Positions 25,301 to 36,299 of a stretch of 64,000 nucleotides of DNA are shown here, one piece after another (positions within the stretch are counted from its first letter, which is position 1; every line of letters begins with the position of its first letter). The stretch is from Symsagittifera roscoffensis (taxonomy: Eukaryota > Xenacoelomorpha > Acoela > Convolutidae). A program made the position numbers and the translations under genes. The stretch spans positions 4,446,020 through 4,510,019 of the forward strand of contig NC_087065.1 of the NCBI RefSeq assembly GCF_963678635.1, read 5' to 3'. The notes beneath the pieces are model-generated. The model had not been told where the DNA came from, did no database searches, and worked only from the letters and a program-made list of their open reading frames with translations.

Positions 25301-28300
25301 CGAAATACTTGAAAAAAAGTTCAAAAAATTACTTCACTGTCGACGAAAACCGGTTTAAAATTTTTGAGTGTTCGTGCGAGTAAAGCGAACGACTAACATT
25401 CGCTGTGAAAAAATTTGCAATTTAGACTGAAAAACGTGATTTTACGAAAAAAACATTTTCAAATCTTCGTTTAGCATTTCTCTGGCAAAAAAAATTTTTT
25501 TTTAATATTTAAAATTTTTAGTGCAAAAAATGAAACAAAAAATTAATTAAAAAAATTTTTTTTTGATCATTTAAATTTTCAAGACAGTTAGGGTCTTCTA
25601 AGCCTAAACCACTAAACTTTTAAACCTTCTAAGCCTAAACCACTAAGTAAACCACTAAGCATTTTTATAACTCTGATATCACATGCCGTGCAAGAAAAGA
25701 AGCTAAATTGAAAAAAGGACATTTTTTTTGAGAATTTAGAAGGAACATTTTGTGCTACTCGCACAGCAACCGTCTATCATTGTTCTTTTTTTAGGAATTG
25801 TGAACGAAATTCGGTCTCCAACCTGTCCGTCCCTGAAACTCAGTTAAATCCGACGCTTTTTAGAAGCAACGACGACACTGGACGACAATTGAAAAGTACT
25901 ATCAACTATAAAAACCAACTAAAATTCCAAAAAAAATCACTAGATCGTAAAAAACGGGACTGAACGAAAGCAGGGGCTGATGGTTGATGGTTTGCGGCTA
26001 GGGTTTTGCATGAAATGATCCGATGTTGAATTGAAATACAACTGAAAAAGGATTTGAAGTTAATTTCTTGCAATATGATTTTCAAAATCAATTTTCATAA
26101 ATTGCGGTTGGGGAGTTGTTTGAATAGAACCGATGTTGAATTAAAATACAACTGAAAAAGGATTTGAAGTTAATTTCTTGCAATACGATTTTCAAAATCA
26201 ATTTGCATAAATTGCGGTTGGGAAGTTGTTTGAATAAAACCGATGTTGAATTAAAATACAACTGAAAAAGGATTCGAAGTTAATTTCTTGCAATAAGATT
26301 TTCAAAATAAATGTTCATAAATTGCGGTTGGGGAGTTGTTTGAATAGAACCGATGTTGAATTAAAATACAACTGAAAAATGAACATGAAGTTATTTTCTT
26401 GCAAAATGCTTTTCAGCATCAGTTTTCATCAATACTCATTAATTACAGATGGGTATTTGCAAGAATAGAACCGATGATGAATTAAAAAACAACTGAAAAG
26501 CAATTTCAAGTTAATTTCTTGCAATGTGATTTTCATTAATTTTGAGCCTAGTCTTTGCACGTAGGACAGAGCAAAACTTCGTCAGTTTGCAAAAACATCA
26601 TCAATTAGCAATCGATCTTCATTTTTTTTCTTATGAAATTTAAAAAGTTTTTGATTCAAATTGTTTTTGGTTAATTATATTAATTATATCATTTATTCAA
26701 AAGTGTACGATTTTTTGTAGATCGAGACAAAACTTTAAAAATCGTATTATACAGGAGTATACAGAAAATATAGCCGAAGTAGCAAATAGAGTGAATATAT
26801 TTTAAAAAAAGTAATTTTGTCCGGCGTGTTTTAGGTTATCCTCGTCCCCTTAAGCGAACAGATTTTGCTTTATTCTTGAAGGAGCCGAAATGAAGCTTTT
26901 GATAACGCTGGTAACCTGAGCACTTCAAAAAAACATTTTCTTCAAAACATGACAAATCGCAACGCATTTTGACACGCGCCTTTCATGAAATTATATTGAG
27001 AGAAGCCAAGAAGTGTTAACAGTACTAATTGGGTGTTTTTATCAATCATTACTTGTAATAATTAATTATTCATTATCAAAATTTTGTGAAAAATGTAACT
27101 TCCAATTTCATGATTTAAGAGGGTATGAGGGTATAATCAAAAAGCCCGTGGTTTCCTAAAGAAAATGCCAACACTGCAAATTAACTTCGAAATGCGAAAC
27201 ACATTATTTTTCCGTGCTGCAGGGCAACTACAGTTTCGTCAAAGTTTTTACAGGTGTTACCTACAAAAATATGGTTGCAGCTCAATTAATAACGTTTTGC
27301 TTGGATGCATAATCTGGGCAAAAAATTTACTGTGAGTTTTGAAGTCGGTAAAAATGCTAATTTCAGCTTGCGCTATCTGTACAGACAAGCATGCTTTCTG
27401 AAAATGCGATTCCGAGGGAAAAGTTTGAAGCTGCGAGTTAAATTCCATATCAATTGAAAAACAATTTTTTTTTCGTGTTGCAGATCAATCCCAATTTCGC
27501 AAATATGTAGAAGCCAAGCAAATCTCTAAACACTCTCTAAGTATCCTTAATGCTGGTCAAAAATGCGGTATTCCCAATTTTAAGTATTGATTTTTCTTTC
27601 ATCTTCTATAGAGTTGACTCTATAGCGCTTAAAACTAGTCTTCAATTTTAACATATTTAGTGCGTCGCTTAGCTCTAACTCGCAATGAGTTAGAATCAAC
27701 AAAAAATGGCATCAACACAAAAGCAATCATTAAAATGATGCGAAAGAAATTGGGCACTCCAACTAAAAAATTTTAAAAAATGGGCACTCCATCAAGGATA
27801 AGTAATCTGAAAGTCAGAGTGTCACCGTTCGAGGTCCCACAAATCAGATTCCAAAAAATCTACTTATTTCAATAAACTTTTTGAAACTACTGGCTTCAAA
27901 GCTTATATTGATGATACCAAACTTGCAAACAAGATCAAGCCGAGGTATCAAATAGGATCGAAAAAATATTCATTCCTGCTATGCTCTTGGCTAAAAACAA
28001 TCTTGCATTTTTCCCAATCACCCTAATTCAGGACATGTGCATTGATTTTGCTACAAAACGCCTTTATGATAGTCTAAATTAACGAAATATTTTTGCAGCC
28101 TAACCAAAAAAAGGTTTCACTCTATCGGAAAGTGTGATCATTAAAATATGATATGGACAAAAAGCCTTTTATTCTAAAGAAGATGAAAAACTCTGATCAC
28201 CCCACCATTGGGAAGTTCTTATTATACACCATTTCAAAGCCTATTGAAATGTTAGTGACATATTTTGAACAAACCGTATTTTCAATTGAAAGTCAAGAAA

Positions 28301-31300
28301 TAATGCATGCAGAAATGTGTGTTCATAAGTTCTTTTGAAATCGTGAAATTACAATTGAATCACGCTCAAAATCGCCAAGTATAAAACAATTTCATGTATC
28401 GACAAACGACGTTTAATCGAATCGCATTCGCGTGGAGAAGAATATATAGATTTGGCCGACTGTTTGGGAAAAAATTGGAACACTCCGTATACAATGGTGC
28501 GACGTGGGAGATATGAAAATTTACCAAAAGGTGGATCATACAACCGAAAAATTGACGAAGAAATTATTTTGGGCGCTAATGACATTCCGGAGGGCAATCC
28601 ACTGATGACATTGCAGCAAGTGAATTTTGCGTTGAGAGCGCGCTTACCCCAAAAACCCATTTTACCCAACAAGCACTATCAAGAGCATTAGAAGGGAGAA
28701 TGATCACTTTCAAAATTGCGAGAGATTGTCCTGCAGAGCATAACAGCGAAGAGAATATAGAAAATCGTTACCACTTTGCATTGTGGATCATGAGCCTTGA
28801 CGTTATAAATTCGCGAAAAAATTTCGTGGATGAATTTGGTGTAAATATCCACATGCGGCGTACTCAAGGGCAATTTGCTGAGGGTGACAGAGTTTACAGA
28901 AAGGTCGGTGTCCAGGAAGGACCCAATGTTACAATCTGTTGCCCAGTTTCCACGGAATGCCTTTAGCATTATCAGGTAATTGAAGGCGGAACAAAGAAGG
29001 AAAATTTTCTCGATATTCTATGTGGAAACATTATCCTTGACAAAGGGAACAATGCTGATGGATTTTGCATTTTTGACAATGCTCCCGGAAACAGAGGAAT
29101 TGAAGATATGCACCTTAGTGGAATATTCCCTCTGAAGAGGCTACCAAAGTACAGCCCATTTCTAACTTTAGTTGAAGCTGCAATTTCGTGCTGCAAAGCG
29201 GCTATGAAACTAAAAATGCAAGAAGAGATGGATTTGTTCATCAACGCTGATGCCTTGAAGGAGCCACGACAAACAATTCGGGATTACCGCTTCCGTCAAG
29301 TCAAATCTATTGTGGAACGAACAACTTGTGAGATTACTCCACAGAAATGTGTTGGTTGGTACAATCATAGGATGACATATATCCCGGATTGTTTGGCCAG
29401 GAATAAAATAGATGGATGAACAATGGGTGCTGCATAAAACCGTTGATTTTGTATATTGCATTTTGTTCTGATTGGTTTGCAAAATATCGTTTTTCTCTTC
29501 TTTAGAATTTACGAAATAAATGTTCTTTCAATTGAAGCTACCTATAATTCTTTTCAAATTACCGATTGTTCAATAGGCTTTGAAAAAGTGTAATATTTAG
29601 GGCCAACAGTGAATCAAAATTGATTCAATAACCAAATGCACAGTGGTAATCGACGTTTCTTCATTATTGAATTAAGTTTTCGACCTAAGTTTTGCTGGTA
29701 ATCAAGAAAAATTGAGTTGCGCCAATGAAAATTTGCTCAGTTCCAAAACTAGGGCTATGATGAGATTTCACTTATGTACTTAGCGTACTTAATTTAATCA
29801 TAAGCTAAATTGATTTAACTAGTCATTTACGTTTGACTTTGATACTTTCATTCTCTCCGGCGGAGAGAATGCTCTGACACTTTTTAAGGTTTTAACTTTC
29901 AGATTAATTCTTTCTAAACCTTTTATTCTTTTAATTATGTATAAGTAGAGTTAGCTGTAATTAAGTATCATTTTATCAGGCTAGAAGCAGATTTGGTGAT
30001 AACCCGTCTCAAAATTAATGCTTGTAAAGTGTAAGAGAGTTAACCATGCCAGACACCTACAACATATACGTTTGCAGACAGAACAAAGTTCTTGCAATAG
30101 CTCAAGTCCATCTGAAAACTTTAGTTGGAAAGTTCATCAGTCAGTGTGAAAGACAAGAGAGTTTTATCGCGCTGCTAGTTAGAAGCGAACAATTAAGTAT
30201 CACTCCAAAGATTAGAGAACTTTTAAAGATTGCATAAGGTTACCGTCACTTTCCATTCGCTAACGTCCATCACTTTGAATTGGGGTCGATTATTTTCGGA
30301 GGCTAGCAGCGTAGGTTTTTTTAACCTGTATGACTGCACGAGCGATCCACTGAGTGTTACTTTCTGCCATGAACAAAAAAACTTAAATGTCATGTGACAG
30401 GAAAGATTTTTCGTCCGACTTGGTATGCATCCAGTATTAGGTTAGTTGACAGGAATAACTTTGTTGGAGCTGAAATATTTTTTTTCTATTTTCGGACGTT
30501 AAATGATCACCCGTACAGAAATAAAATAAAAATACAGATATGCCCAGGGTTAATCCATTTGTTGTGAGATTGCATATCTGTCCTGAACTGTATCAGACAT
30601 GTTCAGACCTGGAAGATACAAAAATTTTAATGTTACTGAAAAAAATAAAAATACAGATATGCCCAGGGTTAATCCATTTGTTGTGAGATTGCATATCTGT
30701 CCTGAACTGTATCAGACATGTTCAGACCTGGAAGATACAAAAATTTTAATGTTACTGAAAAAAATAAAATACAGATATGCCCAGGGTGAATCCATTTGTT
30801 GTGAGATTGCATATCTGTCCTGAACTGCATCAGACATGATCAGATCTGAAAAAAAAATTTGAGAAATTTTCGATTGAATTCTCAACTTTTGTCACGTGTC
30901 TTGTTTTTTTTTCGTTGAAAATAGTTATTTTAACTAATAACACTAAAACTCGTTTAAAATCACGTCCTTGTTTTCAGTTTTTGAAATACACGTATAGAAA
31001 TAAATTCTACAGACGTAGAGCTTTCGAATAATGTGTTTGTAATCATTCTGGAACGAAAAGTCGGGTGGCTAAAAATAAAAACCTGCGAAACAAAAAATAT
31101 TTTTCAGCTTTTTTCTATTATTCCAAAATAGCTTCCCCGCGGTCTGTAGAAATTAAAAAAAGTGTTATTACAGAGATTCATTGTTTAGCAGGAGTAGTAT
31201 TTGTGCCACCTGATATGGAAGGGCTCTATAACAGGAAAAAAACTATTTTACTCTATTGATGTTGATGATTAATTGTCATTACTAGACCGGATTTGGGGGA

Positions 31301-32157
31301 CAGGATGTTAACTTGGTCCAAGTAAAGCGCTTGAGAAAAAAAAACGACAATTCTTTGAAGAACAAAACACGCAGAGTCATTGAAAGCAACCTTGCCTTAA
31401 TTAAGTTGTTGTGATTCGATGCCCGGGTTAAATATCGTACGCTATTTTCTGATTAATGACTGATTAATGACTGTACAATATACTTATCTCCAGATACTTT
31501 TTCCTAATCCATTTTTGTTAGTGCTGGCTCTCAGTTCTTGATCATGGTTTGATATACTTCAATCATTGCGACGAAGCGCAGGGAGGCATTCAGGATAAGT
31601 TAGGCCCTTGGGAAAGTTTTGAGATTACTCTGCGGTTTTAAACTGCCTAGAATCAATTCAATTATATAGCATTTTACATTGGTGTCCATCACAAATGCAA
31701 CGCCTAAGCGTTTTATGAAAATGATTAATCTTTCAGTTCCGTTTTCATTTACTATGGGAATGGGCGAGGGATTAAGATCTTTTGCGATCCAGCAGCAAAC
31801 TAATTTTTCTGAAAAATTCTACCGGAACTGACCCTGGCCTAGTAAAATTCGTTTGACCAATTTACTTGCATGTACTAAATGCACTGCAAACATCTACTTA
31901 TTTCTGTTTTCAGATACCCATTCTCACATTACAAGGCGTATCAGGTGCAGGTGGACCGCACCCTTCCTCTGGCCCCCCAAACTGGGATCTGTCAAGTTTT
32001 TCCGCCTGTTCCCTTCCAAGGGCACGCACTCACTTTCTCAGCAGAAAAAACTGCAAAAGGAACTTTGACTCATCTGCAGAACAAAACCATAGTGGCTCAT
32101 GGTAGCATCGTGTCAGGCCCCCTTGAAGAGTTTCCTACACTAACCATTGTACTGTAA
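19329..32157 (+). CDS. Secreted C-type lectin-like protein, 9 exons
   Basis: Coding exons: 19329-19384, 19600-19634, 19719-19748, 20014-20135, 21022-21214, 24110-24241, 24643-24828, 27223-27253, 31914-32157. All junctions are GT-AG, phases match throughout, and the total is 1,029 bases (342 codons plus TAA). The N-terminus is a signal peptide with hydrophobic core KLIIFAFLQIYV. Exons 3-6 encode one C-type lectin domain. It has the early Cys pair, HCYKL, GFWTG, GQPDN in the sugar/Ca2+ loop (QPD is the galactose-type signature in the family), then ETCV and the closing Cys residues around CAYPHWAIC. The WND strand motif is degenerate (MDDYNC), so calcium-dependent sugar binding is uncertain. Exons 7-9 add about 150 residues with no recognised domain. 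Exon 8 is a 31-base microexon that alone restores the phase between exons 7 and 9. Likely secreted; role in recognition or defence is inference from family. Confidence 0.8.
20330..20600 (+). repeat. Diverged copy of the MITE family, lectin intron 4
   Basis: Shares the ggcgcctttagaaaattt block and the flanking ccaattggatatcc-type sequence with the other MITE copies. Termini are not clear. Confidence 0.3.
21849..23028. mobile_element. 1.18-kb foldback structure in lectin intron 5
   Basis: Two arms of about 535 bases (21,849-22,381 and 22,482-23,028) are inverted copies of each other around a 100-base unrelated centre. Each arm begins at its outer end with caagactgctcg and an internal hairpin (CAGGGCGAAGCCCTG). 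It ends inward with a second hairpin (ACTTTCGATACGAAAGT type) and aacaataa. A third copy of a single arm sits at 32,902-33,450. No coding capacity. Confidence 0.8.
24058..24109 (-). repeat. Short dispersed repeat abutting the exon 6 acceptor of the lectin gene
   Basis: The minus strand reads the repeat core seen at 38.7, 50.9 and 57.4 kb (GCCGGTTGCTGTGCAAGTAG-like, then GTTCCG). It ends about 15 bases before the acceptor AG at 24,108-24,109. Confidence 0.55.
25739..25790 (-). repeat. Second lectin-intron copy of the same short repeat
   Basis: Reads ggaacattttgtgctactcg followed by cacagcaacc on the plus strand, the reverse complement of the family core. Confidence 0.5.
25985..26560. repeat. 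110-bp tandem repeat, about five copies
   Basis: The motif cgatgttgaa recurs at 26,021, 26,131, 26,241 and 26,351, exactly 110 bases apart. A diverged fifth copy lies at about 26,472. Each unit includes aattgcggttggg and aatttcttgcaat. Located in lectin intron 7. Confidence 0.9.
27440..27516 (+). repeat. Decayed duplicate of lectin exon 8 with its acceptor
   Basis: The sequence cgtgttgcag at 27,474 followed by atcaatcccaatttcgcaaa parallels cgtgctgcag plus the microexon at 27,223, about 260 bases upstream. The copy lacks the donor in the right place, so it looks non-functional. Confidence 0.5.
28393..29419 (+). pseudogene. Tc1/IS630-type DDE transposase, two breaks
   Basis: A helix-turn-helix region (RRLIESHSRGEEYIDLA, then NWNTPYTMVRRGR) starts near 28,400. 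It is followed by a linker rich in basic residues and the catalytic core: FVDEFGVN (first Asp), FCIFDNAPGNRG (second Asp) and KYSPFLTLVEAAI (Glu). This is the DDE arrangement of the IS630/Tc1/mariner superfamily. Two breaks are visible: a frameshift at about 28,660-28,700 and a TAG at 28,964-28,966, after which the same frame continues to 29,419. The length of about 340 codons suits a full transposase. It lies in lectin intron 8 in the same orientation as the gene. Terminal inverted repeats were not found by eye. Confidence 0.75.
29849..29871. repeat. Perfect 23-bp palindrome
   Basis: CATTCTCTCCG, one central base, then CGGAGAGAATG. Lies about 430 bases after the transposase end, so it may mark a transposon edge or be a chance hairpin. 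Confidence 0.6.
30046..30237 (+). CDS. Short ORF in lectin intron 8, status uncertain
   Basis: A 63-codon ATG-to-TAA frame with balanced composition (one Trp-free, Leu/Ile-rich helix near the end). No domain, no intron and no clear promoter are seen. It is not needed for the lectin reading frame. Could be chance or a transposon-borne fragment. Confidence 0.15.
   Translation: MPDTYNIYVCRQNKVLAIAQVHLKTLVGKFISQCERQESFIALLVRSEQLSITPKIRELLKIA
30524..30850. repeat. 118-bp tandem repeat with internal hairpin, three copies
   Basis: The motif gatatgcccagggt occurs at 30,537, 30,656 and 30,774. Each unit contains the perfect inverted pair ACAGATATGC and GCATATCTGT separated by about 31 bases. The first two copies are nearly identical; the third is slightly diverged at its end. 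Confidence 0.9.
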
Positions 32158-32158
32158 A

Positions 32159-32164
32159 AATAAA
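32159..32164 (+). promoter_or_regulatory. AATAAA polyadenylation signal candidate
   Basis: AATAAA begins one base after the lectin TAA. If used, the 3' UTR would be only some tens of bases long. Confidence 0.4.
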
Positions 32165-32901
32165 GTTCTAGCGACAACGTTGTTCTGGTTCAACAGCACA
32201 AAATGCTCGCTCCTGAAAATTTTTTGCGCAGAACTAGTGGGGCTCGATAAAATAACTCCAATCTGCTCTCTGTTGGGCGAACACACTACCAGTGAATTTC
32301 GGAGGTTTCTGCATTGTAGTTCGTAGAAGCAGTTAAAAGGCTTAGGGTTTTTAACCTACTTGTATGACTACAAGGCCAATCTACGTTGGACTATTTCCTA
32401 GTTGGAGACAAGCTCATGCGTCTTTCGTGAATGGCAATTTGTGTTCCTACATGGTAAGTTTCTGTTATTTGATCAGAACACTGGATTTACTTTGTGGAGC
32501 TGAAAAGTAATTAATCACGTGTGATGAGAACTTAAACAATCGTGCGCACACTTCCTTAGTAGACAAAAAAAATCAGAAGTAATTTCAACTTACTCCTCTG
32601 CGACAACACCATGGTTGCTCAGGAGGGCATCTTGTCCCCTCCTGCAAAAATTTTTGCAACATCTTTAACAAAAGAAATTTAAAAAAATTCTAACAATAAG
32701 TATTAGTTTTTTGAAGAGCCCTCAAAGAACGCTCTCAACACCTTTCGGAAACAATATTATAAAAAACTCTCGGAGCAGTAATTTTATCTTCCAAAACGCT
32801 CGGTTCGAGCAAAGATTTATGCAACACCACACTGATCTGTTCGTTGAAAGATTATGTTCTAACTCTAAATTAATGCGTTGAAGAGCTTCAAAAGTAAATT
32901 T

Positions 32902-33450
32902 GAACAAGACTGCTCGTATCAGGGCGAAGCCCTGAATGTTCCGGCTGCCTAGTAAGGTTTATGGAGCAGTAATAACATTAAAAAATTAAAAGTAATAAAA
33001 CAGAATTAAAATTTTTTTTTCTAAAACTTGTGAATTTTTTTAATGAAAATCATCCCCCCACACAACATATAAAGTACAAAAGGATAGATTTCGCTCATTG
33101 TAACAAACCAAGTATGGCAATTGGCAATTAAGCTTCGTTCAACCAATTTGGAACGATTTATAAGACGATTAAATATCCGCTTATGCGTTAATAGCGCGAA
33201 ATATATCGCGCGTTAATTGTCCCAAATTGGCCAAAATGGCAGTCTTTAAACCCCCATAACTTTACGACAAATGATCACAGGTAGAACATCTTTTCAAATT
33301 TGAGCTCAAGACAACAATACCTTTCGAATGATATAAAGAATTTCCGTCAAAAATGGCTAGTTAAAAAGTCGAAATTTATCTGAAGAAAAAAAAACCCACC
33401 CCGAGCACAAATATTCCGTTACTTTCGTTTCGAAAGTCGAAACAATAACA
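32902..33450 (+). mobile_element. 548-bp non-autonomous element, hairpin at each end
   Basis: Same sequence as one arm of the foldback at 21.8-23.0 kb. It starts with caagactgctcg and the hairpin CAGGGCGAAGCCCTG, and ends with a TTTCG/CGAAA hairpin and aacaataac. Sister array units at 34,580 and 36,045 show the uninterrupted target (ataagtga context), which fixes both ends to within a base or two. No terminal inverted repeats, coding sequence or clear target duplication. Confidence 0.7.
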
Positions 33451-36169
33451 TAAGTGACAAACAAAGACACAAAAGGCTATCATCAAAGGGCAATTCTTTA
33501 ATTGTTGCCGGTGAACAGTAGCATCCAGGGCTTCGCTCTCTATATATTCATAGTTTTTCACCTACCCTGAAACGATTCCAAATAATGAAGAAATACTGAA
33601 ACAACTAAATACGGCATAACGCAACTATAACGACACACATTGGATAGCTCGCGTAGCATTAGATCAAATCCTGCCGGTTCTCGCTCTGTTCTTGACGCAT
33701 CGTTTTTTTCCGGGAAAAAATTGCAACAAACTAACTTTTACCTTTATTGGTTCAAAGAAAAATTAAGAAGCGACGTGGAAGTCATTTATTTTTTATTGAT
33801 CAAGTCATGGCCGCCATAAGTAGATACCCGTGATTCAAAAGCTGTTAGTTTTGAACGTCATTGACTGAACGTCACAGACAGATTTATTGATTTTTGCTTT
33901 GTTAACCAATCAATTAGATTGACTTGAAATTTCCACCATTTAATGGCATGACGACATGAAGTTTAAATTTCATCATTCAAAAAATATAACAACATTTTTT
34001 TTTCTTAAAACTTTCCCTGCATTTATTGTTAGCTACAAATTGATGTTTTCAGTTTTATTTAAAGGAAAACCCGAAGAAAAGCTATCACATCAATGAGTCG
34101 GGATATTTTGATGAAAGCCTTGGTCACCATCGGTGTTGAGACGTTGAACAGTCATTCACTCACTTCCAAAGTGGACAAAAAGTCAATTGGAAGGTAAATT
34201 AAACTCACCAGAAACACCCCACCGTGCAGGCTGATGAGAGCTTCTTGTCTGGTCCTCTAGTAAAATTTTCTACCCGCTCAGCAAAAAATGTAAGAAAATA
34301 GGTCCTAGCGACAAGTTGCGGTCTTATTGATCAGTCCTAAATGCACGACCTCACATTTTTTGGAGCGTAAATTTTAGATTCACATAAAAAATCCTAAACA
34401 ATTTTGCCGAATCAACCCAATTTAAGTGTTCCTTTGCTCCTTTAGAGCAGTTATTCAATCATCAGAAAACGCTTTGATGGACAAAAAGTTATGTAGCACA
34501 ATTATTGTTTGTTCGTTGAAAAAATATGATTTTTAAATTCTAAACTGATGCGCTAGAGTGTGTTACATGTAATTTAACTTGAATAAGTGATGAACAAAGC
34601 CGTTACTATCTATGGGCGGAGTGGTAATATGTGTCAAGAAAAGTAGCCTTCAGTGCTTTAATCCTCATTTATCCAAAATTATTCACCTGTTTTGAAATGA
34701 ATTAAACATTGAAAAAAAAAACTGAACCAAGCATTCCAATTGGAAAATTAAAAATATTAGAAAGTGATGCAAAATTAATTTTAAACGTTCATTGAAAAGT
34801 TGTTGATTGCTCATCGAGTTTTTGATAAACGCTTTTTTTGAAGAAAATTTATGTCAATCAGTTTTGTATCGAAATAGAAATTTTGATTTTTTAAAAAACC
34901 AGTTAGATTGATTTAAATGTTCGACAAATGCACTACTATGTCACAACATGACGTACACGAGGTTAAATATTTTACTGAAAAAACTGAAAAATAAGACTTT
35001 TTTCAATAAATGTTCCCGCATCTACTGGTAACAACAAAACATTTATTTCAGCAAACGAATGCACAAAAATTGGATCATTTAAACTGCTGCAGATCAATTC
35101 GGAATAGCTTTTCTCCCGTCTTGTTTTTTGTTTCTTTTCTTGATGATTCCATCCGGACTACATTAGTAATCTGTTGATCATTCTGGATTGACGTCACTTT
35201 GTTGTTTAGTTTGTTCATCAAGAAATTTGCCAATTTTGTGACTCGCTAAAAAATAGTTCAAAGCAGCAGGTAATTTTATCCTGTGATCATTGTGTAGACA
35301 AAAAAATTTTAACGCCATTTTTTCCGGAAGCAAACGCAAAGATGAAAAATGTCACCCCAATGATACGAGATTTTCCTAACGCCATCTGTCACCGTCGATC
35401 GCCATCTGTTGAACGTGGCTCTAAATACGTTGGACGTTTCTTCACTATGGTCTCTAGAAGTTTTAAAACATCTTGCAGCTTTTAATCTACTTGAATGATT
35501 GCAAAGATCAATGCAGTTCAAACTATTTCCTATTTGAACAAAAGCTCAAGTGTCATCCGCGAATAACACTCAGTTTTCCTGCATGGTAGGTTTTCTCTTA
35601 TTCGACCAGGAACCAGGATTTAATAGGAAGAGCGTAAAAGGAGGTACTAATTAGTGTTGAGGCTTTGATCAATAATGCACACAATTTCTAAGCAGACAAA
35701 AAAAAATCAATTATAAGTTCAAATTACCGGCAACACCATATCCTCGGTAGTTTCCATGAGTTTGCCACGCCGTCTTAAGCGATGAATACAAAAAGATTGT
35801 AGTGACAATTTTTTGGTCTTGTTGAACGGTACTCACAGCACGACCTCAACATAAATCAGAGAGAGTGCATTATGGTTACTACAAACACTCGAAACTTTTT
35901 TCTGCTGGGCCTTAAAGCAATCATTCAATCATCGAAAACACTCTAATTGGACACTGATTCAGTTAACACGATTTGGATTTGTTCATTGAAAGAATATGTA
36001 CCAGCCTAAATGGATGAGCTAAAGAGCGTTATATGTAATTTAACTCAGATAAGTGGCAAAAAAGTTCTAGAGGTGAATATCCAATAAAACTTGGTAAATT
36101 TAATCAATTTATGTCAGAGAGCAATAGCCATCAAGGCTTTGTTCTTTAAAAATCCACAGTTACACACCT

Positions 36170-36249
36170 CCCGGGTCGAGGTCCCAGACCCATGTCCAGA
36201 CTGGCGCGACCCTCAAAGTTTGGACATGAGTCTGGGACCTCGACCCGGG
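36170..36249. repeat. GC-rich hairpin, 29-bp arms
   Basis: The left arm (36,170-36,198, starting CCCGGGTCGAGGTCCCAGAC) is the reverse complement of 36,221-36,249 apart from one position, with a 22-base loop. It stands out against AT-rich surroundings. Confidence 0.85.
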
Positions 36250-36299
36250 CTGTCTTCAAACGATTCCAAATATTGAAGAACTACTGAATCAACGGAGTA

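Noticed and set aside
25985-26560. CRISPR-like array
   Set aside because: The 110-base units are repeated as a whole, with no alternation of short conserved repeats and unique spacers, in a eukaryotic intron.
31914-32068. Lectin exon 9 read in the frame ending at 32,068
   Set aside because: That frame follows only if exon 7 joins exon 9 directly. Including the 31-base exon at 27,223 gives the longer, more protein-like frame ending at 32,157 just before AATAAA.
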